A stretch of DNA of 64,000 nucleotides from an uncultured Eggerthella sp. (lineage in GTDB: Bacteria > Actinomycetota > Coriobacteriia > Coriobacteriales > Eggerthellaceae). The stretch is taken from contig USDX01000008.1 of assembly GCA_900553605.1 (NCBI GenBank), forward strand, positions 1-64,000. The letters are read 5' to 3'. The position numbers and the translations under genes were made by a program. Position 1 is the first letter of the stretch, and each line of letters opens with the position of its first letter. A model generated the notes under the pieces. That model did not search any database and was not told the origin of the DNA. It worked only from the letters and a program-made list of their open reading frames with translations. This document shows positions 26,571 through 34,441 of this stretch, piece after piece.

Positions 26571-26597
26571 GAACGGCGGTTTGCACCGCCGTTCTTT
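26571..26597 (+). terminator. Rho-independent terminator after the YtxH gene
   Basis: A 10-bp stem GAACGGCGGT/ACCGCCGTTC with loop TTGC is followed by a short T-rich tail. Confidence 0.75.
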
Positions 26598-26630
26598 ATA
26601 CCTGCGGGTTATTTACGAAAGGAATGCTCG

Positions 26631-27452
26631 GTGAAGAAAAGCGAATATCTTATCAGCGAGCTTCGCGGTGTACCGGTCTACGAGCCGGGGAAGAAGGGAA
26701 GGCCTTCTAAGCGTGTGGGAAAGGTGCACCATTTCGTATTTCATCCGAAGGCACGTCGCGTGGTCGGATTCACGGTAAAGCGTCCCGATATTGCGCTTAT
26801 GGCCCACAGGTCCGACCTTTTTGTGGCCCTCGATGGCTTCGAAATCGAAGAAGGCCATATCCTTATCGACCCTAAAAGCTCTTCTGTTGGCAAAGCTGCC
26901 TGCAAACATCTGGGTGTTTCCTGGGATGAGTGCATTATGTGGCAGGGTCTCCCGCTTCTAACCGAAGCGGGCGATCGTTGCGGGTTCGTGGGCGATGTTC
27001 GTTTTGCCAGCGCCGATGGTGCCGTTAAGGTCGTTTCGGTCGATAGGGGCAAAACTGCCGATATCCTGTTGGGCTACACCGATATCCCCGCTTCCTTGGT
27101 GAAGGGTTTCAAATTGGGGGTCGGCGATAGGCTCAACAATGAAGATGGCGAAGATTTCCTTCGTGGTGCCATCATCGTTTCGCCTGAAGTACTCGATATG
27201 GCGCCCGAAGGCGGCCTGGCGGAAAAGGCCGGTTCGGCAAGTGCTGTGGTGAACGACAAGGCCTCGCGTGCGGCGGCCAACGTTTCTGCCAAAGTGAAGC
27301 CCGCCGCAGCGGAGGCAGCCCATAAAGCGGGCGAAGCGGTTAACGACGGCGCTTACAAGCTGGGCGTTCAGCTTTCCAAGACCAAGGGCATGTTCTCGAA
27401 TTTCAAAGAAGAGTATCGTCGAGCTCGCAATGGCGAGGATAGCGAGGAATAA
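26631..27452 (+). CDS. PRC-barrel domain protein
   Basis: 273 residues. Two PRC-barrel-like beta domains (about residues 1-90 and 95-175; PF05239) contain the typical GKVHHFVFHPKARRVVGFTV and CGFVGDVRFASADGAVKVV patterns. The C-terminal tail (about 190-250) is Ala/Lys-rich and helical, resembling the tail of the neighbouring YtxH protein. GTG 26631 is chosen because GAAAGGA lies upstream. It overlaps the next gene by one base. Probably an envelope-associated or scaffold protein; the function is not known. Confidence 0.75.
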   Translation: MKKSEYLISELRGVPVYEPGKKGRPSKRVGKVHHFVFHPKARRVVGFTVKRPDIALMAHRSDLFVALDGFEIEEGHILIDPKSSSVGKAACKHLGVSWDECIMWQGLPLLTEAGDRCGFVGDVRFASADGAVKVVSVDRGKTADILLGYTDIPASLVKGFKLGVGDRLNNEDGEDFLRGAIIVSPEVLDMAPEGGLAEKAGSASAVVNDKASRAAANVSAKVKPAAAEAAHKAGEAVNDGAYKLGVQLSKTKGMFSNFKEEYRRARNGEDSEE

Positions 27453-28273
27453 TGGGCGGCGTTTCCGAGGAAACCGTTTCCGTATTCGGACACAAAATTA
27501 AGAAGAGCGATCTGTTCAAGCTTGTTGGCTTGGTGTTCTTTATTGTTCTGGTGTTTGGCGTTGTGGCTGCGTTGTGGCCAAGCCTCTCTCTTATTTTCGA
27601 ACCCGACGGCCTTGATCAAATGATCGAGAGCATCCAGAGCCAGGGTCCTGTGGGCGTTTTCATCTTGCTCGGCCTTCAGTTGTTACAGATCATCGTTGCA
27701 TTCATCCCCGGCGAAGTGGTGCAGGTTGCTGCGGGCATGCTCTATGGCCCCCTGTTCGGCACGCTCATCATCTTGCTTGGCTGCGTCATTTCCAGCTCTC
27801 TTATCTACGTGTTGGTTCACAAGCTGGGAGCTCCCTTTGTTCGGGCCATGGTGGACGAAAAGCATTTGGTGAAGTTCTACGAGTTTGAGCGCTCGGGAAA
27901 ATTGAACCTTATCGTGTTCGTGCTCTTTCTCATTCCTGGCATGCCGAAAGACGTGTTCACGTATCTGATTCCCCTAACCAATATGCGCATGCGCGCGTTC
28001 CTGGTCCTTTCGACCGTGGGGCGAATTCCCGGCGTTATTATCTCCACGTATGCCGCTGCCGGTTTGGCGGAGGGCGATATTACCACGAGTCTCATCATTT
28101 TCGGCATTGCTGCCGTGCTCATGATCCTGGGCATTATTTTCCGTGACAGGATTATGTGTGTGCTGGGTACCCAGCGTGCGCTTCATAAGATGGATAAGGA
28201 ACGCGAAGAAGAGCAGATAGAGAAAACCTTGCGCGAATCCCTTCAGCAGGAAGACGAAAAGAGAGCAGAGTAG
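27452..28273 (+). CDS. TVP38/TMEM64 family membrane protein
   Basis: Integral membrane protein of 273 residues in the VTT/SNARE-associated (PF09335) family, related to DedA. Hallmarks are FIPGEVVQVAAGMLYGP and FLIPGMPKDVFTYLIPLTNM, plus about five membrane helices. Members are thought to move lipids or small ions across the membrane. The C-terminal 40 residues are highly charged (EREEEQIEKTLRESLQQED). The ATG overlaps the PRC-barrel stop by one base, and the TM2 gene follows after one base, so the three genes are an operon. Confidence 0.87.
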   Translation: MGGVSEETVSVFGHKIKKSDLFKLVGLVFFIVLVFGVVAALWPSLSLIFEPDGLDQMIESIQSQGPVGVFILLGLQLLQIIVAFIPGEVVQVAAGMLYGPLFGTLIILLGCVISSSLIYVLVHKLGAPFVRAMVDEKHLVKFYEFERSGKLNLIVFVLFLIPGMPKDVFTYLIPLTNMRMRAFLVLSTVGRIPGVIISTYAAAGLAEGDITTSLIIFGIAAVLMILGIIFRDRIMCVLGTQRALHKMDKEREEEQIEKTLRESLQQEDEKRAE

Positions 28274-28274
28274 C

Positions 28275-28673
28275 ATGGCCGGCAGGGAACAGGAGCCAAT
28301 TGCGTATTCTTCGGAATCGCAACCAGGGGGCTCTGCCACACAGTCGTCGGGGAGCTCTGCCCAGTCCGCCGAAGCGTTTCGCGCTTCCCCCGTGCAGCCG
28401 CACTATGCGGCGCCTCTTGCTTCGCGTGACCATGTGGCAGCTGGGTTTCTGGCTCTGCTCCTTGGTGTTTTCGGCGTTCATAAGTTCTATTTGGGCTACA
28501 ATGCCCAAGGTTTCACGTTGCTCGCCCTCACTGTTATCGGTGGGCTTTTCACCTTCGGAATAGCCACGGGGGTTGTTTGGATTGTCTCGGCGATAGAAGC
28601 TATTGCTTATTTCTCGAAAAGCCAGAGTGAGTTCGAGCAAATATACGTGTATGGCAAACGTGAATGGTTTTAG
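28275..28673 (+). CDS. TM2 domain protein
   Basis: 132 residues. The first 50 are Ser/Gln-rich and disordered. The TM2 domain (PF05154) follows, with two transmembrane helices around GVFGVHKFYLGYNAQG and the end motif GVVWIVSAIEAI. TM2 proteins are common small envelope proteins without a settled function. It starts one base after the TVP38 gene, with no room for its own promoter. The next 190 bases contain only the aldolase promoter region. Confidence 0.85.
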   Translation: MAGREQEPIAYSSESQPGGSATQSSGSSAQSAEAFRASPVQPHYAAPLASRDHVAAGFLALLLGVFGVHKFYLGYNAQGFTLLALTVIGGLFTFGIATGVVWIVSAIEAIAYFSKSQSEFEQIYVYGKREWF

Positions 28674-28783
28674 CCCTTTAGGCTTCGCTGAGCGGCCTTC
28701 TGTTTCTTGTACGGCGAGAAATGAGTGAGAGTTCGTTCATATTTGCGAAGCTTTTTGATTGGAAGATGTTGCCTATGGGGTTT

Positions 28784-28835
28784 ATCGTGCGATGTCGCTA
28801 TGTCTGCGTCGATAGCACGATATAATAGTGACATC
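28784..28835 (+). promoter_or_regulatory. Aldolase promoter region with two interleaved dyads
   Basis: A perfect TATAAT lies at 28821-28826, about 40 bases before the aldolase start codon. Two inverted repeats overlap it: ATCGTGC (28784-28790) with GCACGAT (28815-28821), and GATGTCGCTAT (28791-28801) with ATAGTGACATC (28825-28835, one mismatch). No good -35 hexamer is seen, which would suit activator-dependent or tightly repressed transcription. Confidence 0.5.
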
Positions 28836-28866
28836 GTGTGTATTCATGCCTTTAAGGAGGAACATT

Positions 28867-29805
28867 ATGCCCACCATCACCCGTGATCAGGTTAAAGTCC
28901 CTGCGGACGTTATGCCTGAAGCTCGTGAGACGTACATTGACAACTACATGAAGGCAACCCGTGGTACGGGCCGCCTGATGCTTTTTGCTTGCGACCAGAA
29001 GGTTGAGCACCTGAACAAGGACTTCTACGGCGAGGGAATCGACATCTCCGATGCCGAGCCCGAGCATCTTTTCGAGATCGGTTCTCAGGGAACCATCGGT
29101 GTTCTTGCTGGTCAGCGTGGTCTTGTTGCTCAGTATGCTCCCGACTATCCGGAGATCAACTACCTTATCAAGATGAACTCCAAGACCAACCTGGTTAAGG
29201 GTTCTCAGGACGATCCCTATAGCCCCCAACTCTATGATTTGGAAGCTGTTCTGGCTATGCGCGAAGCTGGCGTGAACATCGTTGGCCTTGGCTACACCAT
29301 CTACCTGGGCTCCGAGTACGAGTCCACCATGATGGCTGAAGCTGGCGAGCTTATCGCAGAGGCTCATGCTGCTGGTTTGCTGGTTGTGCTGTGGATCTAC
29401 CCCCGCGGCAAGGCTGTTGCTGACGAAAAGGATCCCGATCTGATCGCTGGCGCAGCTGGTGTTGCTCTGTGTCTCGGTGCAGACTTTGTAAAGGTTAACC
29501 CTCCTCATGAAGTTGAGGGCCAGACCTCTGCAGAGGGTCTTGCTATCGCTTCCAAGGCTGCTGGTCGTACGGGCCTGGTATGCGCTGGCGGTTCCAAGGC
29601 AGACGCTAACGTATTCCTTACCGAGCTGCACAACCAGATCCACATCGGTGGTGCTTGCGGTAACGCTACGGGCCGTAACATCCATATGCGTTCCACCGAA
29701 GAGGCAATCCGTCTGTGCAACGCTATTTCCGCTATCACTCTGGGCGACTGGAGCGTTGAAGACGCTGAGGCTGTATTCCGCGGCGAAAAGACTTTCGCAC
29801 TCTAA
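28867..29805 (+). CDS. Class I fructose-bisphosphate aldolase, DhnA/DeoC-LacD type
   Basis: Schiff-base aldolase of central carbon metabolism, 312 residues. The barrel carries FACDQKVEHLN near the N-terminus and the lysine-bearing strand ADFVKVNPP, as in the archaeal-type (DhnA) class I aldolases. CAGGSKADANVFLTELH and HIGGACGNATGRNIHMR fit the phosphate-binding C-terminal part. ATG 28867 is preceded by a strong AAGGAGG. The strong site, good codon use and own terminator suggest high expression. Substrate assignment is by family and could include related sugar phosphates. Confidence 0.87.
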   Translation: MPTITRDQVKVPADVMPEARETYIDNYMKATRGTGRLMLFACDQKVEHLNKDFYGEGIDISDAEPEHLFEIGSQGTIGVLAGQRGLVAQYAPDYPEINYLIKMNSKTNLVKGSQDDPYSPQLYDLEAVLAMREAGVNIVGLGYTIYLGSEYESTMMAEAGELIAEAHAAGLLVVLWIYPRGKAVADEKDPDLIAGAAGVALCLGADFVKVNPPHEVEGQTSAEGLAIASKAAGRTGLVCAGGSKADANVFLTELHNQIHIGGACGNATGRNIHMRSTEEAIRLCNAISAITLGDWSVEDAEAVFRGEKTFAL

Positions 29806-29851
29806 GAGGAGCAATAACGCTGCACGCCGTTCTGGCGCACAGGGAAATCTC

Positions 29852-29896
29852 AAAGGGCAAGGCATGGCACGAAGGCCAATGTCTTGCCCTTTTTTA
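29852..29896 (+). terminator. Rho-independent terminator of the aldolase gene
   Basis: A 14-bp stem (AAAGGGCAAGGCAT with ATGTCTTGCCCTTT, one G-T pair) with a 13-base loop runs into six T residues. Confidence 0.88.
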
Positions 29897-29941
29897 ATTC
29901 TCCCGTACTCGCCAGGACGGCGCTCGTTGACTTACTGGCGA

Positions 29942-30070
29942 ACTGGGAATATAGGGACAGGTACCGTTTTCCCGCCCGACAAACAAGGTCCTGCTTGCAA
30001 CCAACTTTGCAAGCAGGACCTTTCTTTGCGTGTTATGCCCGGGCGGGAAAACAGTACCTGCCCTAATATC
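29942..30070. repeat. Complete composite palindromic element, copy 3
   Basis: Left arm 29942-29975, core hairpin 29987-30020 (14-bp stem GGTCCTGCTTGCAA/TTGCAAGCAGGACC), right arm 30043-30070, more diverged. Compared with copies 1 and 2, paired positions of the core stem changed together (AGCCC/GGGCT to GGTCC/GGACC), so pairing was kept. The remaining gap between the aldolase and A24 genes (29806-30271) holds only this element, the aldolase terminator and a 28-codon frame. Confidence 0.83.
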
Positions 30071-30271
30071 TATTTTGGTTTGGGCTGCTAGACGCGTTCA
30101 ACGCGAACTTTATCCGGGCTCGCTACCAAAGAAACGCGAAAAGGGTGCGAAGGGGAAGAAAAACTCTTGCGAATATGGCAATAGCTTTATGCTCAACAAT
30201 GAAATTGCAGGTGAACAAGAAGTTTCCTCTGCCATAGTTTCCCCAACGTGGGTCGCGTTGGAGGGTGAGCT

Positions 30272-30739
30272 GTGATTGCGTTGCTAATCGCTATATTTTG
30301 CTTGTTCGTTCTTATAACGATACGTGATGTGCGCTATCGATTGGTGTATGGGGAAGATCTGCTGCTGTTGGTGTCGCTGCGCATCTTTGCTGGAGCTCTT
30401 TCTCTATATCCTGATGAATTTGGTTTGCAAGCGCATCAATGGGGATTTGCCACTTTAGGCGTTTCGATTTTGGTGTCATGTATTGCCGCAGCATTGTTTT
30501 GGGCGTTGGGGCAGCTGGTATCTAAGCTTTCGTGCAACGCTTCCCTAGGAGGGGGAGACGTGCTGCTATTGGCTGCATGTTGCCTGTTTGTGGACCTTGG
30601 CAATCTGGATAGCTACGTTCTGCTTGTTGCATTGATGGGTATTGCTCTTGCCTTGATTTGGCTGATCGCAAAGAAGAGCAAAACCTTTCCCTTCGCCCCG
30701 GCTTTGGTATGGCCCTGTTGGCTTCTGCTGGTTCTGTAG
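30272..30739 (+). CDS. Prepilin peptidase-like A24 family membrane protein
   Basis: 155 residues, almost wholly hydrophobic, with about five or six helices. Two aspartates match the A24 aspartic membrane proteases: Asp19 in TIRDVRYRLV at the end of the first helix, and Asp96 in GGGDVLLL (the GxGD motif). Its size is like CpaA/TadV single-domain prepilin peptidases, without the N-methylase domain. No pilus genes are in the window, so the substrate is unknown. GTG start with GGAGGGTG upstream; the start overlaps the stop of a 28-codon frame (GTGA). Confidence 0.72.
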   Translation: MIALLIAIFCLFVLITIRDVRYRLVYGEDLLLLVSLRIFAGALSLYPDEFGLQAHQWGFATLGVSILVSCIAAALFWALGQLVSKLSCNASLGGGDVLLLAACCLFVDLGNLDSYVLLVALMGIALALIWLIAKKSKTFPFAPALVWPCWLLLVL

Positions 30740-30747
30740 GCATGGGA

Positions 30748-30914
30748 TCTGCGGAATCTGCCCTATTGCGGAGATCAGCCATCACGAATCGGCGGAATCC
30801 GCCCCGTTGTGGTGATTTACCCATTGCGAATCGGCGGAATCCGCCCCGTTATGGCGATCTGCCCATTACGAATTCGCGGGATTTGCTCTGTTGCGGCGAT
30901 TTGCATGTTGCAAA
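30748..30914. repeat. 42-bp tandem repeat, four units
   Basis: Units start at 30748 (41 bp), 30789, 30831 and 30873 (42 bp each). The consensus begins TCGGCGGAATCCGCCCCGTT, includes TGGCGAT, and ends CCATTACGAA. Units 2 and 3 are nearly identical; 1 and 4 are degenerate. The array lies directly after the A24 gene. GGCGGA..TCCGCC makes each unit a small dyad. Confidence 0.8.
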
Positions 30915-30934
30915 AACAAAAATCCGAGTGTTTT

Positions 30935-31074
30935 TGCAACTTTTTTGCGATTAGGGACTCCCTTCTGCCTTCGCAAAGCGGAAATGAGCCGTTTTGCGGC
31001 CGATTCGCTGCGTTTTTTGGCCGAAATCCGCGTTTTGGCGCCCCGCGGCAATCCCTAATCGCAAAAAAGTTGCA
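30935..31074. mobile_element. MITE-like element with perfect 23-bp inverted ends
   Basis: Bases 30935-30957 (TGCAACTTTTTTGCGATTAG followed by GGA) are exactly complementary to 31052-31074. The pairing ends abruptly on both sides. The 94-base interior has no ORF but can form inner stems (CGGCC..GGCCG). No target-site duplication was recognised. It could be a miniature transposable element or a structured RNA gene; no transposase is in the window. Confidence 0.55.
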
Positions 31075-31194
31075 TTTTGGTCCGCATTTTTTTGTTTTTG
31101 GGGTCCCAGAACGACTCTGTCGGCCAAATTGCTCCGAGGCACATTTGCTTGCATTCCGAGGATGGCTATGGGTGGGGGAGGCTTGAGCGCGGAA

Positions 31195-31226
31195 AACAAA
31201 AAAGGCTTGCTAAAAGCAAGCCTTTA
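31195..31226 (-). terminator. Rho-independent terminator of the tRNA-Leu gene
   Basis: A 10-bp stem AAAGGCTTGC/GCAAGCCTTT, about 12 bases past the tRNA 3' end on the minus strand, is followed there by a T run. Confidence 0.85.
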
Positions 31227-31236
31227 CCATGCGAAG

Positions 31237-31320
31237 TGGTGCCCGAGGCGGGATTTGAACCCGCACGTCTTTCGACAACGGTTTTTGAGACCGCCGCGTC
31301 TGCCGTTCCGCCACTCGGGC
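31237..31320 (-). tRNA. tRNA-Leu (anticodon CAA), CCA encoded
   Basis: On the minus strand the acceptor GCCCGAG pairs with CTCGGGC, followed by discriminator A and an encoded CCA. The anticodon stem GCGGT/ACCGT encloses the loop CTCAAAA, giving anticodon CAA. A long variable arm (GTTGTCGAAAGAC region) and the T-arm GCGGGTTCAAATCCCGC confirm a class II leucine tRNA. Confidence 0.95.
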
Positions 31321-31330
31321 GCAGGACTGC

Positions 31331-31359
31331 ATTATACCTAAAACCAGAGAATTCGTCAT
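31331..31359 (-). promoter_or_regulatory. Promoter of tRNA-Leu
   Basis: On the minus strand TATAAT (31331-31336) and ATGACG (31354-31359) are 17 bases apart. Transcription would start within a few bases of the tRNA 5' end. Confidence 0.6.
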
Positions 31360-31531
31360 CAGAAACGAATTATTCATAATCCCTCTGTGGGAAATTTTTC
31401 TGGCTTTCCATCAGTTTCCTTTAACTAGCTATAAGCAATCCGTAGAGCGGGATTTCTTGCAGTGTGCGCTAATACGGGAGCATAATAACCTCTTAGCCAG
31501 TTTTTGGCTCATGTTAGGAGGATTAAATACC

Positions 31532-32713
31532 ATGATCAATGAAACCATGTACGGTTTGGGCAACGCCCCTTCTGCAATCCGCGAGCTTTTCGCGTACGGT
31601 CTTGAGCGAAAGGCTCAGATTGGCGAAGACAAGGTTTTCGATTTCAGCATCGGTAACCCCAGCGTCCCGGCTCCTGACAAAGTTGCAAAAACCATGCATG
31701 AGTTGGCTGACATGCCCCCTGCTCAGCTGCACGCGTATTCTCCCGCTTCCGGCTTGGAAGAAACCAAAACGGCGATTGCAGACAATCTTAATCGCCGTTT
31801 TGGCACCGATTACGCTGCCAAGAACTTCTACCTCACCACAGGCGCTGCTTCCTGCCTTTCTTGCTGCATCAAGGCGGTTATTGTCGATCCTGGTGACGAA
31901 ATCATCGTTATCTCGCCTTATTTCCCCGAGTATCGTGTCTGGATTGAGGCTGACGGAGGTACCTGCGTAGAGATTCCTGCACGCAAGGACAACTTCCAAA
32001 TCGACTTAGACGCACTTGCGGCGGCTATCAACGAACGCACTCGTGCTGTCATTATCAATTCGCCCAACAACCCAGTAGGCGTGGTCTATACGCGCGAAAC
32101 CCTTGAAGGCTTGGCCGAGGTGCTGCGCACGAAGCGCAAGGAATTCGGCAGCTCGCTGTTCCTGATTTCCGACGAGCCGTATCGCGAGCTTGCATATGGG
32201 CCGGAAGTTTCCTGGGTTCCCTCCATCTACGACAACACTTTGGTGTGCTATTCCTGGTCGAAGTCCCTTTCCCTTCCGGGCGACCGCATCGGTTATGTTT
32301 TGGTTCCCAACGAAGTTGAAGAATCCGAACGAGTGATGTTTGCCGTTGCTGGCGCAGGTCGCGCATTGGGCTACATTTGCGCCCCCGTGTTCTTCCAGCG
32401 CGTGATTGCCGCGTGCGTCGATGAGCCGGTGAACGCATCTGCCTATGCCGCTAATCGCGAGCTGCTCACTCAAGGCCTCGACGAGTTGGGCTATCACTAC
32501 ATTGCCCCCGATGGAGCCTTCTATCTGTGGATGCAGGCTTTAGAGCCCGGTGCTCAGGCGTTTTCCGACAAGGCGAAGGAGCACGAGCTGTTGCTGGTTC
32601 CTTCCGACAGCTTTGGCGTTGGCGGCTGGGTGCGCGTAAGCTACTGCGTCCCCGCCGATGTTATCCGCAATTCCATGCCTGCCTTTGCAGCGCTTAAGCG
32701 TGACTATGAATAG
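31532..32713 (+). CDS. Pyridoxal phosphate-dependent aminotransferase (class I/II)
   Basis: Fold-type I aminotransferase of 393 residues. SIGNPSVPAP near the N-terminus, NSPNNPVGVVYTRETLEGL, the aspartate-type SDEPYRELAY and the PLP lysine in SWSKSLSLPGDRIGY are in the expected order, with a C-terminal VGGWVRVSYCV carrying the substrate-carboxylate Arg. Close to aspartate-aminotransferase-like enzymes; the exact amino acid cannot be read. ATG 31532 follows AGGAGG. The HAD gene overlaps its end by eight bases, so the two are translated together. Confidence 0.9.
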   Translation: MINETMYGLGNAPSAIRELFAYGLERKAQIGEDKVFDFSIGNPSVPAPDKVAKTMHELADMPPAQLHAYSPASGLEETKTAIADNLNRRFGTDYAAKNFYLTTGAASCLSCCIKAVIVDPGDEIIVISPYFPEYRVWIEADGGTCVEIPARKDNFQIDLDALAAAINERTRAVIINSPNNPVGVVYTRETLEGLAEVLRTKRKEFGSSLFLISDEPYRELAYGPEVSWVPSIYDNTLVCYSWSKSLSLPGDRIGYVLVPNEVEESERVMFAVAGAGRALGYICAPVFFQRVIAACVDEPVNASAYAANRELLTQGLDELGYHYIAPDGAFYLWMQALEPGAQAFSDKAKEHELLLVPSDSFGVGGWVRVSYCVPADVIRNSMPAFAALKRDYE

Positions 32714-33383
32714 GGAGCTCGATCCCATCAAGGGTGCCATCTTCGATTGCGATGGCACCCTTCTTGATTCCCTGGGCGCTTGGCGCGGCTTGGAGGATGA
32801 GGTGTCCCGATTGGCGGGCGTTACGGTAACGCCTGAAGAGCACAAGATGTTCACTACATTCACCATCCCCGAAGTAGCGCGTTACTTCCATGAGCAGTAT
32901 GGACTTGCATCGAGCATGGAAGCGGTTATGGGCATTATGGACGAGTACATGATGTCTTACTACGAGCGCGCCCATCTTATGCCTGGTGCCGAGGCTATTC
33001 TGGAATCGTGTGCACGAAACGATGTGAAGATGAGCATGGCCTCTTCCAGCAAGCCGCAGTTCCTATGGGCGGGCGCTAGGGCAACAGGCATCGCCGATTA
33101 TTTCAGCGCTATCGTTTCGGTTGAGGAAGTGGGCGCCTCGAAGCGCGAGCCCGCAGTGTACGACCGTGCTCGTGAGGCTATGGGAACGGAAAGGGCTCTT
33201 ACCTGGGGGTTTGAGGACGCCCTGTATGCTATGGACACCCTTGTGAGGGCAGGCTATCCCGTATTCGGCCTCTACGACGAGGCGCATGGTGTGCCTCAAT
33301 CTGAAGTGGAGAAACGGGCTCGATTGGCGGCACCGACGCTCGAGAGCGTCGCCGTTCGTGAGGGAAATCTTGTTGTAGGCTAG
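32706..33383 (+). CDS. HAD-superfamily hydrolase (phosphatase/phosphoglucomutase-like)
   Basis: Small-molecule phosphatase of the haloacid dehalogenase family, 225 residues. Motif I is FDCDGTLLDS, motif II is the SS of MASSSKP, Lys in GASKREPAVYDRA is motif III, and WGFEDALYAMDT carries the motif IV acids. The helical cap between residues 15 and 85 marks subfamily IA. Substrate unknown. It starts inside the end of the aminotransferase gene, eight bases before that gene's stop. Confidence 0.87.
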   Translation: MNRELDPIKGAIFDCDGTLLDSLGAWRGLEDEVSRLAGVTVTPEEHKMFTTFTIPEVARYFHEQYGLASSMEAVMGIMDEYMMSYYERAHLMPGAEAILESCARNDVKMSMASSSKPQFLWAGARATGIADYFSAIVSVEEVGASKREPAVYDRAREAMGTERALTWGFEDALYAMDTLVRAGYPVFGLYDEAHGVPQSEVEKRARLAAPTLESVAVREGNLVVG

Positions 33384-33602
33384 CTTTTGCCCATCCCGTT
33401 TATGGCAGGAAGGTAACTTGGGTTAGCGAAAGGCCGCAAGTGTGGGTTTCTCCCGTGTGGTGGATTCCGTGGGGGACGCGCGCCTAGTGGTTGGACCGTG
33501 CGGATTCGCCCACTAAGCGGATGTCGCAAATCGCGCTTTAACGGGGCCTTTTCGCTGGAGCGGTATAGACTCCTGTTGTTTGAAGGAACGTTGGGCGGTG
33601 CG

Positions 33603-34313
33603 CTATTGCTTGCCCAGCTCGTTTTCCAGCTTGTAGTAGAGACGTCGGCCCTCGATGATGGCGCCTTCGAGCTCGGAAGGGTTTTTCATCAGGGAGGGCA
33701 GAATGGATTCTCCTGTCATGGAGGCGATGTCTTCCGGCGTGTAATCACGAACCGAATATCCGGACGCTTCCAGGATCAGCTCTTTGCGATGCTTTGCGTG
33801 GTAATGGTGCTGCAGGCCTTCGTTGGTGGACAGGATGACGACCGTTTGCTCATCTGCGGGGCGTTCGAAAAAAGCACCTTCTTCGATGCCGCGCTCGATG
33901 ATGGCAATCAGCGTTCGGTAGAGCTTGCGATAACGGTCGAAGAAAACCTCAAACCCGGAAGGGTTTTCGTTTGCGATGGTCTCTAGTTCCCAAAAATCAA
34001 AGGGAAGCTCACATTTATGCACGATGTCGAAAGCGATAAGGGCGTAAAGCTGCGCTGCGCGATTTGAACTATGCGCTTCAAGCTCTTCGGCGGTGGGGAT
34101 GGCCTCGTTAGGATTAAGAATGCTTTCAATAAGCGCTTCTTTCGAAGCGAAATAGTAGTAGAAAGACGAAGGATCAACTCCGGCTTGACGAGCGATTTCG
34201 CTCATGGAGGTGCGCGTATAACCTTTGGTGCGGAAAAGCCCAATGGCAACGGCAATAATATTATTGCGGGTCTCCTGGCTTTTCGCGCGCGTTTTGGTGC
34301 GTGAGTTTGCCAT
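33603..34313 (-). CDS. TetR family transcriptional regulator
   Basis: 236 residues. The N-terminal helix-turn-helix is textbook TetR: RNNIIAVAIGLFRTKGYT, TSMSEIARQAGVDPSSFYYY and FASKEALIESIL. The C-terminal ligand-binding part is unlike any subfamily that can be named. ATG preceded by AAAGGGG. No divergent or cotranscribed efflux gene is adjacent, so the target may be distant or autoregulatory. The space before it (33384-33602) shows no gene. Confidence 0.9.
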   Translation of the reverse strand: MANSRTKTRAKSQETRNNIIAVAIGLFRTKGYTRTSMSEIARQAGVDPSSFYYYFASKEALIESILNPNEAIPTAEELEAHSSNRAAQLYALIAFDIVHKCELPFDFWELETIANENPSGFEVFFDRYRKLYRTLIAIIERGIEEGAFFERPADEQTVVILSTNEGLQHHYHAKHRKELILEASGYSVRDYTPEDIASMTGESILPSLMKNPSELEGAIIEGRRLYYKLENELGKQ

Positions 34314-34441
34314 GATTCCCCTTTCTCAGCTGTGGCTTCAGTAAGCTTCCATTATGCCAAATCGCAGAAGAGGTATCTAACGTTTTGAGGCAAAGGCCTG
34401 TTTTTGATTTAAATGGAACAGGAAAGGTTCCATTACTTGAA

